Of a DNA stretch of 33,801 bases, positions 1 to 7,781 are shown in pieces; positions within the stretch are counted from its first letter, which is position 1, and every line of letters begins with the position of its first letter. The position numbers and the translations under genes were made by a program. The stretch is taken from positions 1 to 33,801 of the forward strand of contig JAQTMF010000007.1 of assembly GCA_028714515.1 (NCBI GenBank). Reading direction: 5' to 3'. The notes under the pieces are model-generated. The model was not told the origin of the DNA and searched no databases. It saw only the letters and a program-made list of their open reading frames with translations. The DNA is from Chthoniobacteraceae bacterium. Lineage in GTDB: Bacteria; Verrucomicrobiota; Verrucomicrobiia; Chthoniobacterales; Chthoniobacteraceae.

Positions 1-842
1 GGCAGGAAGGGATACCGCACCGCCCGGATGCGCGGGTGCCGCTCCAGCCACGCGGCCAGTTCGAGGGCCGTGGCGCAATGGCGCTCCATGCGCAGGCCGA
101 GCGTCCGCTGGCCGCGCGTGACGAGCCAGGCGTCGAAGGGCGCGGGTTGCAGGCCGAGGGCTTTTTGGGCGAAGACCATGCGCGCGTTCCAGGCTTTGTC
201 GTTGGTCACGACGGCTCCCCCCAGGCAGTCGCTATGGCCGTTGATGTACTTGGTGGTGGAGGAGAGCGAGAGCGTGGCCCCGAGGGCGAGCGGATGCTGC
301 AAGTAGGGGGAGGCGAAGGTGTTATCCACGAGCGTGGCCGCGCCCACTTCGGCGGCCACCCGGCTGATCCCCGCGATGTCTACAATTTTTAACAGCGGGT
401 TGGTGGGGCTCTCCAGCCAGACGAGCGCGGGACGGCTCCGGCGAATCTCCGCCCGGTTCTCCTCGCGGCTCAAGTCCACGTAGCGGGCCTGGACGCCGAA
501 TTTGCCGAAAACGCGCTGAAAAAGCCGGTAGGTGCAGCCGTACAGGTTCTCCTCCGCCAGCACGAGGTCGCCGCTTTTGAGGCTCGAAACCACGGCCGTG
601 ATGGCGGAGACGCCGCTGGCGAAAGCGACGGCATACTGCCCCCCTTCCATCGCCGCGACGCTCTCTTGCAGCAGCCGGAAGTTCGGGTTCCCGGAGCGGG
701 TGTAATCGAAGCCATCGGCATTCCCCTGCTCGAAGGTCGAGGTCAGGTAGACGGGCGGCATGACCGCCCCGGTGTTTCCCGCGTAGCCGCGCCCGGTATG
801 GACGGCCCGCGTGTTGAACCCTTGCGCATTCTCTGGATCCAT
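1..842 (-). CDS. Trans-sulfuration enzyme (cystathionine gamma-synthase/lyase family), 3' end missing
   Basis: PLP-dependent Cys/Met-metabolism enzyme. The frame runs from ATG at 842 off the left edge, about 280 of the usual 380-400 residues. Seen: YTRSGNP near residue 48 (phosphate-binding region), VDNTFASPYLQ before the active site, and SSTTKYINGHSD with the PLP lysine at K198. Families with this signature are cystathionine gamma-synthase (MetB), cystathionine gamma-lyase (MccB) and O-acetylhomoserine sulfhydrylase; the visible part does not separate them. It lies 8 bases behind the Rrf2-type regulator on the same strand, so the two are probably cotranscribed. With cysK divergent, a role in cysteine/methionine interconversion is the best inference. 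The Shine-Dalgarno is weak (TGAG), so translation may be coupled to the upstream gene. Confidence 0.92.
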   Translation of the reverse strand, partial: MDPENAQGFNTRAVHTGRGYAGNTGAVMPPVYLTSTFEQGNADGFDYTRSGNPNFRLLQESVAAMEGGQYAVAFASGVSAITAVVSSLKSGDLVLAEENLYGCTYRLFQRVFGKFGVQARYVDLSREENRAEIRRSRPALVWLESPTNPLLKIVDIAGISRVAAEVGAATLVDNTFASPYLQHPLALGATLSLSSTTKYINGHSDCLGGAVVTNDKAWNARMVFAQKALGLQPAPFDAWLVTRGQRTLGLRMERHCATALELAAWLERHPRIRAVRYPFL

Positions 843-850
843 AGAAAAAC

Positions 851-1309
851 TCAAATAACGTAATCGAGCACGCCCGCGCTGCCGCGCAGGTTCCGCGCGC
901 GCTCACAAAGGTCGGCCAGGGTGACGTGTTCCAGGACTTTCAGGATGGCTTCGCGCACTTCCCGCAGGACGCTGCGAATGGCGAGTTGCACCTCGTCGGG
1001 CGGCACCGCGCCCCGGGGCGTCGGCTCCGCGTCGGGCGGCAGGGCGACCAGCGATCCCTCGACGTAGCGGATCAAGTCCGCCAGCGTGATCTGTTCGGGC
1101 GGACGCGCGAGCTGGTAGCCGCCCGCGATACCCCGGCGGCTTTCCACGAAACCGCCCGCTTTCACATCGTTGAGAATTTGCTCCAGGAACCGTTTGGGGA
1201 TGGCTTGCTGCTCCGAGATCGTCTGAATGCGGACGATCCCCCGCCCGTAGTGCTCGGCGAGCACCATCAGGGCGCGCAAGGCGTAATCTCCTCGAAGCGA
1301 AAGTTTCAT
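851..1309 (-). CDS. Rrf2-family transcriptional regulator, CymR-like
   Basis: A 152-residue winged-helix regulator. The MKLSLRGDYALRAL start is typical of the family, and the recognition part includes KRFLEQILNDVKAGGFVESRRG with GGYQLARP in the wing (about residues 25-70). IscR-type members carry three cysteines near residues 92-106 for an Fe-S cluster. Here that stretch is VALPPDAEPTPRGAVPP with no Cys, and the only cysteine is C135, so a cluster is unlikely. The family member that lacks a cluster and controls sulfur genes is CymR, which in Firmicutes acts together with CysK. This gene sits between cysK (divergent) and a trans-sulfuration gene (downstream, 8-base gap), which supports a CymR-like role by inference. 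The start at 1309 is chosen because the conserved N-terminus begins there; in-frame sequence upstream is unlike the family. Confidence 0.9.
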   Translation of the reverse strand: MKLSLRGDYALRALMVLAEHYGRGIVRIQTISEQQAIPKRFLEQILNDVKAGGFVESRRGIAGGYQLARPPEQITLADLIRYVEGSLVALPPDAEPTPRGAVPPDEVQLAIRSVLREVREAILKVLEHVTLADLCERARNLRGSAGVLDYVI

Positions 1310-1320
1310 AATGGCATTAT
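1308..1320. promoter_or_regulatory. Perfect 13-bp palindrome over the Rrf2-gene start codon
   Basis: ATAATG-G-CATTAT is a perfect inverted repeat with a one-base centre. Two bases of the regulator's own ATG lie inside it. Rrf2 proteins bind as dimers to AT-rich dyads, so this may be an autoregulatory operator. That is inference from position and symmetry only. Confidence 0.35.
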
Positions 1321-1418
1321 CGTAATCTCCATCGAGAAAATCAAGATCAAGGCGCTGATTTCCATGATCTTCTCTGGAAATCCCCCTCTTTTTGACGCAC
1401 TTTTCTACGCAAACCCGA

Positions 1419-1446
1419 TTGACATGGCGTAGTTTTTCTTTATTCT
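1419..1446 (+). promoter_or_regulatory. Candidate sigma-70 promoter for cysK
   Basis: A consensus -35 TTGACA (1419-1424) is followed after 16 bases by TATTCT (1441-1446, four of six to TATAAT). It lies about 50 bases before the cysK start, inside the region shared with the divergent regulator, so repression of cysK by that regulator would be geometrically possible. Confidence 0.45.
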
Positions 1447-1495
1447 TGGCCCACGTCCACGGACGATCAACGCAAAATCCAATCGTAAAAAACCT

Positions 1496-2470
1496 ATGTC
1501 CCGCATCTTTAATGACATTAGTGAAACCATCGGCAATACTCCTCTGGTGCGCCTGAACCGGACGGCGAAAAAACACGGCGCGCAGGCCGAGATCCTGCTC
1601 AAGCTGGAGTTTTTCAACCCGCTCTCCAGCGTCAAGGACCGCATCGGCGTGGCGATGATCGACGCCGCCGCGAGTGAGGGGCGCATCAAGCCGGACACCG
1701 TGCTCATCGAACCGACCAGCGGCAACACGGGCATCGCGCTCGCGTTTATCGCGGCGGCGCGGGGGTTGAAACTGATCCTCACGATGCCGGAGACGATGTC
1801 GCTGGAGCGCCGCAAGCTACTCAAAATCCTGGGAGCCCGGCTCGTGCTGACCGAGGGGCCCAAGGGAATGAAGGGGGCCATCGCCAAGGCGGAGGAACTC
1901 CACGCGAAGATCCCCAACAGCATCATTTTGCAACAGTTCGCCAACCCCGCCAACCCGGAAGCCCACCGCCGCACGACGGCCGAGGAGATCTGGCGCGACA
2001 CCGAGGGGAAGGCGGACTTCATCGTGGCGGGCATCGGCACCGGCGGGACGCTCACCGGCATTGCCGAAGTGCTCAAGGCCCGCAAGCCCGGGTTCAAAGC
2101 CATCGCGGTGGAACCGGCGCGCTCGCCCGTGCTCTCCGGCGGCCAGCCCGCGCCCCACAAATTGCAGGGCATCGGCGCGGGATTCGTCCCGGCCGTGCTC
2201 AATACGAAGATCATCGACGAGATCATCCCGGTGCTGGAAGAGAACTCCGGGCCGATCTCCAAGGAGGTCAACCAGCTCGACGGCATCCCCGTGGGCATTT
2301 CCAGCGGCGCGGCCATCTGGGCGGCCCTGGAACTGGCCAAGCGGCCCGAAAACGCGGGCAAGCAGATCGTGGTGATCGTCCCCTCCTCCACCGAGCGCTA
2401 CCTCTCCTCGTGGCTCTTTGCCGACGTGGTGGCGGAAAGCGACAATGTGGATGATTTGATCCCGGCGTAA
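1496..2470 (+). CDS. cysK: Cysteine synthase (O-acetylserine sulfhydrylase)
   Basis: Makes L-cysteine from O-acetylserine and sulfide with PLP; cytoplasmic. 324 residues, the usual CysK length (310-325). Seen in order: [11 protein letters not shown] near the N-terminus, [11 protein letters not shown] with the PLP lysine at K47, the substrate loop PTSGNTGI (73-80), the phosphate-binding [10 protein letters not shown], and SSGAA near the C-terminus. CysM is the alternative, but [12 protein letters not shown] fits CysK well. There is no obvious Shine-Dalgarno before ATG 1496 (only an A-rich leader). The gene is divergent from the CymR-like regulator and ends in a strong intrinsic terminator, so it is probably monocistronic. 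In Firmicutes CysK also serves as the partner of CymR; whether that holds here is unknown. Confidence 0.96.
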   Translation: MSRIFNDISETIGNTPLVRLNRTAKKHGAQAEILLKLEFFNPLSSVKDRIGVAMIDAAASEGRIKPDTVLIEPTSGNTGIALAFIAAARGLKLILTMPETMSLERRKLLKILGARLVLTEGPKGMKGAIAKAEELHAKIPNSIILQQFANPANPEAHRRTTAEEIWRDTEGKADFIVAGIGTGGTLTGIAEVLKARKPGFKAIAVEPARSPVLSGGQPAPHKLQGIGAGFVPAVLNTKIIDEIIPVLEENSGPISKEVNQLDGIPVGISSGAAIWAALELAKRPENAGKQIVVIVPSSTERYLSSWLFADVVAESDNVDDLIPA

Positions 2471-2491
2471 GGCAAAGCGTTCGTTCCGTGT

Positions 2492-2528
2492 GCCCGTGGG
2501 AGCGATTTTCTCCCACGGGCTTTTTTTT
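2492..2528 (+). terminator. Rho-independent terminator of cysK
   Basis: Perfect 11-bp stem GCCCGTGGGAG / CTCCCACGGGC (2492-2502 with 2510-2520), a 7-base loop, then eight T (2521-2528). It starts 21 bases after the cysK stop codon. Confidence 0.92.
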
Positions 2529-2554
2529 GGACTTTCCCCGGATGCTCGGGCAGC

Positions 2555-3742
2555 ATGGTCCGCGTCATGTCGATTTTAGCCAAACTCAAGGGCTGCACCG
2601 TTTTCGTCGGGTGCGGGTTCGCCGCCAAATACCTCCTCGGAGGCGGGAATTTCTCGGTGCCGCTACAGTGGATGCTGGGCCTGCGGCGGCTGGGGGTGGA
2701 TGCCGTTTGGCTGGAGCTTCTCCCCGCGACGGACGACTCGGCCAGCGATGCCCGGCACATCCGCGTCTTTCAAGAGCGCCTGGAACAGCACGGCCTGGGC
2801 GGCAACTATTGCCTGCTCCACCACCGCCGCCCCGGCGAGGAACAGGAGCTGGATTGCATGGAGGCCCACGGGCTCTCGAAGGAGGAACTCGAAAAACGGC
2901 TCGCCGGGCCCAACATTCTCCTCAACCTGAGCTATTCGATCCATCCCCCTTTTCTCCAGCGCTTTGAGCGCCGCGTTTTTTGCGACCTGGACCCGGGCGA
3001 GATCTCCTATTGGATGGCGCGGATCGAAATGGGGCAGTCTTTCCACGATGTGCTGTGGACCATCTGCCTGAACCTGAACGCGCCGGATTGCACCGCCGCC
3101 CCGGCCGTGATGCCCCGGCACACGTTCTACCCCATCGTCGATACGGAGCTTTTCGTCCCCTCCCCCCGCCCCGCCCGTCCCCGGTTCACGACCGTCACGC
3201 AGTGGTATTGGGGCAAATACATGGAGGTCAACGGCCAGTACCCGGAGCTTTCGAAGCAGGCGGCTTTTGGACAATACATGACGCTCCCCAGCCGTGTGCC
3301 CGAGGCGCAGATGGAGATCGCGGTGAATTTGAACCCGGACGACCCGGAACGGGAACGCATTCGCGGGTTCGGCTGGAACCTGGTGCATCCGCACGAGATC
3401 GCCCCCGGCCCGGCCGAATACCGGGCCTACATCGCCGGTTCGCTGGCGGAGTTCACCCCCGTCAAGCAGGCGGACGCGCTCTGGCGCACGGGGTGGTTCA
3501 GCGACCGCGCGGCCGCGTACCTGGCCTCCGGGCGGCCCGAGATCACGGAAGACACGACGGCTTCGCGCTATCTGCCCGAGGATTCCGGCGTCTTGATTGT
3601 CTCCAACCTGGAGGAGGCCGTGGACGCTGTGCAACGGGTGCTCAAGGATTGGGATCACCTTTCCAAATGCGCCCGGCAAACGGCCGTGGAATGCTTTGAC
3701 TCGGCGAGGAATCTGGAGCGGATCCTGGCCAGCGTGGTGTAG
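2555..3742 (+). CDS. Glycosyltransferase-like protein (GT-B / CgeB-like C-terminus)
   Basis: 395 residues, soluble, no signal peptide. The N-terminus GCTVFVGCGFAAKYLLGGG looks like a nucleotide-binding beta-strand/loop. The C-terminal part (about 285-390) resembles the sugar-nucleotide-binding half of GT-B transferases: AEYRAYIAGSLAEFTPVKQ, then WFSDRAAAYLASGRPEITED, then a SNLEEAVDAV segment before a final helix. In that family the (A/S)SGRP...D stretch contacts the donor. The acceptor and the sugar cannot be told. A second ATG at 2567 (MSILAKLKG) is an equally possible start; neither has a clear ribosome site. It stands alone between the cysK terminator and a small secreted protein. Confident as a gene, moderate as a glycosyltransferase. 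Confidence 0.75.
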   Translation: MVRVMSILAKLKGCTVFVGCGFAAKYLLGGGNFSVPLQWMLGLRRLGVDAVWLELLPATDDSASDARHIRVFQERLEQHGLGGNYCLLHHRRPGEEQELDCMEAHGLSKEELEKRLAGPNILLNLSYSIHPPFLQRFERRVFCDLDPGEISYWMARIEMGQSFHDVLWTICLNLNAPDCTAAPAVMPRHTFYPIVDTELFVPSPRPARPRFTTVTQWYWGKYMEVNGQYPELSKQAAFGQYMTLPSRVPEAQMEIAVNLNPDDPERERIRGFGWNLVHPHEIAPGPAEYRAYIAGSLAEFTPVKQADALWRTGWFSDRAAAYLASGRPEITEDTTASRYLPEDSGVLIVSNLEEAVDAVQRVLKDWDHLSKCARQTAVECFDSARNLERILASVV

Positions 3743-3790
3743 CGCCTATACAATCTTGAGGCGCGCGGGGTTCGAAATAGTTCATATACC

Positions 3791-3805
3791 CGGCAATTAT
3801 TGCCG
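3791..3805. promoter_or_regulatory. Perfect 15-bp palindrome before the His/Tyr-rich gene
   Basis: CGGCAAT-T-ATTGCCG ends 7 bases before ATG 3813, in the place of the ribosome-binding site. It could be a repressor site or an RNA hairpin masking initiation; the sequence alone cannot say. Confidence 0.3.
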
Positions 3806-3812
3806 TATTCCT

Positions 3813-4076
3813 ATGAACACGTATCGCTCTATTCTGCTTCTGGGGGCCGCTGTCGTTCTGACGCTCGGCTCGGTCACGCCCGCCTCGGCTTATCCCGTGG
3901 TGGTCACTCGCGGTTATCACCATCGTTACTACCACGGGCCGCGCGCGGTGGTTGTCCGGCCCGCGCCGGTCTACGCCTACCACCCCTACCGTCACCACCA
4001 CCGCCTCTATGGCAGCAATGTGGTCGTCGTCCGGCGCGGACACGGCCCTTATCACCACCACTACTGGGCCCGGTAA
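3813..4076 (+). CDS. Small secreted His/Tyr-rich protein
   Basis: 87 residues. A signal peptide is clear: MNTYRS, a hydrophobic core (ILLLGAAVVLTLGS), then a likely cleavage after ASA (26/27). The mature part of about 60 residues is unusually rich in His (15), Tyr (11), Arg and Val, with clusters such as GYHHRYYHG, HHHR and YHHHYW. Such composition could bind metal ions or associate with the envelope, but no known domain is recognised. The start at 3813 is fixed by the signal peptide, although the usual ribosome site is replaced by a palindrome. It is followed by hairpins that may end transcription. Confidence 0.72.
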   Translation: MNTYRSILLLGAAVVLTLGSVTPASAYPVVVTRGYHHRYYHGPRAVVVRPAPVYAYHPYRHHHRLYGSNVVVVRRGHGPYHHHYWAR

Positions 4077-4108
4077 GGATCGCGGACGCTGGCCCTCGCC
4101 TCGCGTGA

Positions 4109-4160
4109 CGAGGCTGGAGCCTCGATGACAGAGGCGTTCCCAAGCTCCAGCTTGGGAACG
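4109..4160. repeat. Double-hairpin intergenic repeat (REP-like)
   Basis: Two adjacent perfect hairpins: CGAGGCT-GG-AGCCTCG (4109-4124), and 4135-4160 with the 12-bp stem CGTTCCCAAGCT / AGCTTGGGAACG around CC. Sequences of the type GTTCCCAAGCT...AGCTTGGGAAC occur as dispersed intergenic repeats in several bacterial groups (from memory). Here it lies between convergent genes and may also stop transcription from both sides. There is no T tract. Confidence 0.6.
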
Positions 4161-4218
4161 AGAGGGTTCGACGAGAGTTGTTCACTCGCTGTCTCCCGCT
4201 GCGCTCGGGCCCGGCGCT

Positions 4219-5685
4219 CTATTGGCCTTTCTTCGCGGCTTTTCCGCTCACGGGTTGCAGGTCGGCGTCGTAGACGGTGACTTTGCCGTATTTCTCCAAC
4301 TGCGGGACGATTTCCTTGGCTTCGCCGACGACGACGATGACGAGGTGCGCCGGGTCGATGTATTGCTTGGCCAGTTCCGCCGCTTTTTCCGGCGTGAGGG
4401 CGGCGAGCTTGGCGGCGTAGGTTTTGTAGTAGTCGGCGGGCAGGCCGTAGAGGTCGATCTCTTGCTGGCGCTGCGCGGTTCGCTCGTCGTTTTCGACGCT
4501 CATCAGGAAGTTGCCGATGAGGTAGTTGCGCTGGAGGGCCAGTTCTTTTTCCGGGACGGGTTCGGTGTGGATGCGCTTCAACTCGGCGAGGATTTCCCCG
4601 ACCGCCGCGCCGGTGACGGCGTTGCGCACTTGCGCGGTGGCGGCGAAGGTTCCGCCGAATTTTTTCGCCGTGAAGCCGGAGTAGGAGCCGTAGGTGTACC
4701 CGTGTTTCTCACGCAGGTTGGCAAAGAGACGGCCCGACATCCCGCCGCCCAGCACGGCGTTGACGACGCCCAGTTGCGGCAGGTCCGCGTTGTTCTTCGC
4801 CACGCCGCGCCCGGCTACGAGGATGTTGCTTTGCACGGATCCAGGGCGGTCTACGACGGCGACGGAGATGCCTTTGATTAAGGGAAAGAGGCTCCCTTTC
4901 TTGGTGGAGAAAATGGGGTAGTTCATCGCCACCGTGCCTTGTTTCCACGTGCCAAAGGCTTCCTTCACTTGCGCAAGGACGGCTTCCGGCTGCACGTCGC
5001 CTACGATGACGAGCGAGGCGTTGTTGGGCAGGAAATGTTCTTCGTGAAATTGGACGATGTCCTCGCGCGTGATGGTCTGGACTGTCTCCGGCGTGGGCGA
5101 GGCTCCATAGGGGTGCTGCCCGTAGAGGAGCTTGTCGCGCAGGCGTTCCGAGAGGTCCTCCGGCTCCATTTTCTTTTGGGTGAGATCGGCGATCATTTTG
5201 CGCTTCTCTTTGTCCACTTCCCCTTGCTGGAAGGCGGGGTGCAGGGCGGCGTCGCGCAGGAAGCCCAATATTTCGGCGCTGTCGCGGCTGAGGCCGCTGG
5301 CGGTGATGGCGGTGGCGTCGTCGCCCGCCTGGGCCTCGACGCGGATGCCCAGGAAGTCGGTCTTTTTGGCGAACTCCCCGGCGCTCAACTCGGCGGTGCC
5401 TTTGTTCAGCAGGGAGGCGGTCAAATCCGCCAGGCCCGGCTTGGTTCCGTCGCAGATTTCGCCCGACCGGAGGAGAAGCCGGAATGTCACCATGGGCTGC
5501 TTTTGGGTCGGCAGGATGAAGACGTTCATGCCGTTGGGAAGGGTCTCGGTGACGGCGTCGGGAAAGGTGACGGCGGGGAGCGGGCCGGCGGCGGGGGGCT
5601 GGGTGCGGTCCACGTCGTCGGGGGCGGTGAAGCCGAGCGGGGCCGAGGCCAGGCTGAGGGCAAGCATCAAGGAAAGTGTTTTCAT
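4219..5685 (-). CDS. M16-family peptidase-like protein, non-catalytic partner
   Basis: 488 residues with a signal peptide (MKTLSLMLALSLASAPLGFTA), so exported. Two M16 domains: N-terminal about 45-250, C-terminal about 265-470. Active M16 enzymes carry HxxEH after the first helix. Here the matching place reads GLADLTASLLNKGT (84-97) with no His or Glu, so zinc cannot be bound. The C-terminal domain keeps the substrate-binding Arg/Tyr motif SGRLFANLREKHGYTYG (R325, Y330/Y332). This is the known division of labour in bacterial M16B heterodimers, where one subunit has the zinc site and the other the R/Y pair. The start follows the stop of the catalytic-subunit gene after one base, implying translational coupling. 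It probably acts in periplasmic peptide degradation. Confidence 0.9.
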   Translation of the reverse strand: MKTLSLMLALSLASAPLGFTAPDDVDRTQPPAAGPLPAVTFPDAVTETLPNGMNVFILPTQKQPMVTFRLLLRSGEICDGTKPGLADLTASLLNKGTAELSAGEFAKKTDFLGIRVEAQAGDDATAITASGLSRDSAEILGFLRDAALHPAFQQGEVDKEKRKMIADLTQKKMEPEDLSERLRDKLLYGQHPYGASPTPETVQTITREDIVQFHEEHFLPNNASLVIVGDVQPEAVLAQVKEAFGTWKQGTVAMNYPIFSTKKGSLFPLIKGISVAVVDRPGSVQSNILVAGRGVAKNNADLPQLGVVNAVLGGGMSGRLFANLREKHGYTYGSYSGFTAKKFGGTFAATAQVRNAVTGAAVGEILAELKRIHTEPVPEKELALQRNYLIGNFLMSVENDERTAQRQQEIDLYGLPADYYKTYAAKLAALTPEKAAELAKQYIDPAHLVIVVVGEAKEIVPQLEKYGKVTVYDADLQPVSGKAAKKGQ

Positions 5686-5686
5686 G

Positions 5687-7054
5687 TTACTTGGAAGGAT
5701 TCGGTTTCACGACGGGGTAGTGCAGCACGTTGGCGCCTTGCGGCGTCAGGTATTTGACGGCGGCGGCTTGGATCGCCTCCGGTGTGACGGCGTCGTAGCG
5801 TTCCCACTGGTGGTTGAGCGCGTTGGTGTCGCCGAACATGACGTGGTAGTGGGCGAGGTTGCGCGCCCGGTTTTGCATGGTGGCGTAGGAGGAGGCGAGT
5901 TCGCGCAGTTTGTTGTTTTTGACTTTTTGGAGTTCCTCGGCGCTCACGCCGTGGTCGCGCACTTTGGCGATCTCTTCGTCCAGGATCTTGTCGAGTTTCT
6001 CCAGCGGCGTGCCCGGGTTGCCGGTGGCGAAGATGCCGAGCGTTCCGCCTTTTTCCAGCAGGTAGGGGAAGACATCGACGGCCGAGGCGGCTTGCTCCTG
6101 GCGCACGAGGCGCTCGTGGAGCCGCGAGCTGCGGCCTGTGCCGAGGATATCGGCGAGCAGTTCGACCGCCGGGGCGTCGTCCGCCGTTTCCGCCGGGGCC
6201 CGCCAGGCATGGACGGCCGCGGGGAGCGGCGTGGTGGGCAGGGCGACGGTTTTTTCCGTGGGGGCGGTCTGCGGCTGGAGTTCGAACTGCGGCCGCTCGA
6301 TCTCTTTGCCGCGCGGGATCGGCCCGAAGTAGGCGGCGATCTGTTTTTTGACGGCCTCTATGTCGAAGTCGCCCGCGACGACGAGGGTCGCGTTGTTGGG
6401 GACGTAGTATTTGTGATAAAAGTCGCGGAATTCGGCCAGGCTCGCCTGGTCGATGTATTGCGCGGAGCCGATGGGGGTCCACTGGTAGGGGGTGCCCGCG
6501 AAGACGGCGGCGGCGAGATTCTCGAAGAGGGTGCCGTAGGGGGCGTTGTCGGTGCCGAGGCGGCGCTCTTCTTTGACGACTTGGCGCTGGGTTTCCACGC
6601 CCACTTCCTCCACTTTGCCGTGCAGCATCCGCTCGCTCTCGATCCAGAGGGCCAGGCCGAGCTGGTTGGCGGGGAGGTTGAAGTGGTAGTCGGTGCGATC
6701 GAAGGAGGTGGAGGCGTTCAGGTTGCCCCCGGCGGCGGAGACGAGTTTGTCGATCTGCCCGCGCTGGATGTTCTCGCTCCCTTCGAACATGAGGTGCTCA
6801 AAAAAGTGGGCGAACCCGGTGCGGTCGGCCCGCTCGTTTTTGCTGCCGACGTGGTAAAGCAGGTAGGTGGAGACGACGGGCGCGGTTTTGTTTTGGTGCA
6901 GGATGACGTGGAGGCCGTTGGGAAGGTCGTATTCCACGAAGTCGATCACGGGCATTTTCACGGCGGCCTGGGCGGGGGCGGGTTCGGCGAAAAGGGAAGG
7001 CATCGCCCCCAGGAATGCGGCCGCGGCGAACGCGGCGAGAAGAGGTAATTTCAT
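5687..7054 (-). CDS. M16-family zinc metallopeptidase, catalytic subunit
   Basis: 455 residues, exported: a signal peptide begins at MKLPLLAAFAAAAFLGAMPS with cleavage near LFA (23). The zinc site HFFEH (H83, E86, H87) lies in GFAHFFEHLMFEGS, and the third ligand is probably E162 or E163 in VVKEERR. Two M16 domains are present (about 35-245 and 255-450). An in-frame ATG exists at 7087, but only the start at 7054 puts the signal peptide at the N-terminus. First gene of a two-gene operon with the non-catalytic subunit one base downstream. Together they should form a periplasmic M16B peptidase cutting peptides or small proteins; the natural substrate cannot be read from sequence. Confidence 0.93.
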   Translation of the reverse strand: MKLPLLAAFAAAAFLGAMPSLFAEPAPAQAAVKMPVIDFVEYDLPNGLHVILHQNKTAPVVSTYLLYHVGSKNERADRTGFAHFFEHLMFEGSENIQRGQIDKLVSAAGGNLNASTSFDRTDYHFNLPANQLGLALWIESERMLHGKVEEVGVETQRQVVKEERRLGTDNAPYGTLFENLAAAVFAGTPYQWTPIGSAQYIDQASLAEFRDFYHKYYVPNNATLVVAGDFDIEAVKKQIAAYFGPIPRGKEIERPQFELQPQTAPTEKTVALPTTPLPAAVHAWRAPAETADDAPAVELLADILGTGRSSRLHERLVRQEQAASAVDVFPYLLEKGGTLGIFATGNPGTPLEKLDKILDEEIAKVRDHGVSAEELQKVKNNKLRELASSYATMQNRARNLAHYHVMFGDTNALNHQWERYDAVTPEAIQAAAVKYLTPQGANVLHYPVVKPNPSK

Positions 7055-7214
7055 AAGCGTTGGGAAAACACGGGATGCATCCGGCAAATACGTGGGAAAG
7101 GGAAGTTAAGCGCCTGGGTTTCCAGACGCAAGTCATGGGTTTAGATAAGACCACGGCGAAAACCCGGCGTTCAAATCAGGGCCGCAAAAAGACGTTCCCC
7201 GCGATTCCATCCGC

Positions 7215-7481
7215 ATGAGACGGATTACCTCGCTCGATTTCCTCGCCGTCGCGGCCGCTCTGGCTCTGCTTCCCCTCGCCTCTTGCGAACAGAAAAAGGA
7301 GACGGCGGTTCCCACGCCCCCCGCGACGCCTTTCCCCACGGCTACGCCGATACCAACACCGATGCCGACGGCCGCGCCCACTCCGGCGGCCACCCCGGTG
7401 CCCACGCCTGTCGCGACCGCCACGCCGGAGCCCGCGACTCCCGCGCCAGACGTGTCCCCAAGCCCCGCGCCCGCACCCTGA
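7215..7481 (+). CDS. Small Pro/Thr/Ala-rich lipoprotein
   Basis: 88 residues. Signal sequence MRRITSLDFLAVAAALALLP followed by the lipobox LASC, with lipidated Cys at residue 24. After EQKKE the rest is a low-complexity run of PTPPATP-like repeats to the C-terminus, with no folded domain expected. Such proteins are usually tethers or spacers on the outer membrane or periplasmic face. The gene is divergent from the M16 operon and is followed 8 bases later by the four-Cys protein on the same strand. Confidence 0.72.
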   Translation: MRRITSLDFLAVAAALALLPLASCEQKKETAVPTPPATPFPTATPIPTPMPTAAPTPAATPVPTPVATATPEPATPAPDVSPSPAPAP

Positions 7482-7489
7482 TCCCGCGT

Positions 7490-7723
7490 ATGGAGAAAGA
7501 GCCGAGATTTCCGCCGGGCATCCACGAGATTTCCCGGGAAACCACGCCTGTGCAGGAGGAGTTCATCCAGCCGGAGGCCACTCCTTCGCGGGATCTGCAC
7601 GACAGGCCCTGCCCCCGGTGCGGGAAGCCGCGTAAACAATGGGATGGCGAGGGGGCGACGCGCATGGAGGTGCTCTATTGCTCCGAGGAATGCGCGGAGC
7701 CGCCGCCCGGGATTTGCGATTGA
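7490..7723 (+). CDS. Small four-cysteine (zinc-ribbon-like) protein
   Basis: 77 residues, no signal peptide. CPRCGK (C41, C44) and YCSEEC (C64, C68) form a CxxC...CxxxC arrangement 19 residues apart, suggesting a structural zinc site; C76 near the end is extra. The N-terminal 40 residues are acidic and proline-rich and probably unstructured. The family is not recognised. It starts 8 bases after the lipoprotein stop, so the two may share a transcript, although one is exported and the other should stay in the cytoplasm. Confidence 0.6.
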   Translation: MEKEPRFPPGIHEISRETTPVQEEFIQPEATPSRDLHDRPCPRCGKPRKQWDGEGATRMEVLYCSEECAEPPPGICD

Positions 7724-7734
7724 GCGGCGAATCT

Positions 7735-7770
7735 CTTCTTTGCGTCTTCGGGTCTTTGCGTGAGAGTATC
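7735..7770. repeat. Degenerate GCAAAGA-type intergenic repeat
   Basis: On the minus strand the stretch reads as spaced copies of ACGCAAAGA / GCAAAGA. This resembles a widespread intergenic repeat that is often mistranslated as HAKTRRRKE-like peptides. Recognised from memory and short, so the call is tentative. Confidence 0.3.
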
Positions 7771-7781
7771 TCTCCGCTTTC

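Noticed and set aside
28-392. Plus-strand frames near the left edge
   Set aside because: They are antisense to the trans-sulfuration gene, whose PLP-lysine motif is unambiguous.
5132-7048. A 638-codon plus-strand frame across the M16 region
   Set aside because: Antisense to the M16 pair; high GC content keeps it open. Its translation is Gly/Val/Phe-rich without domains.
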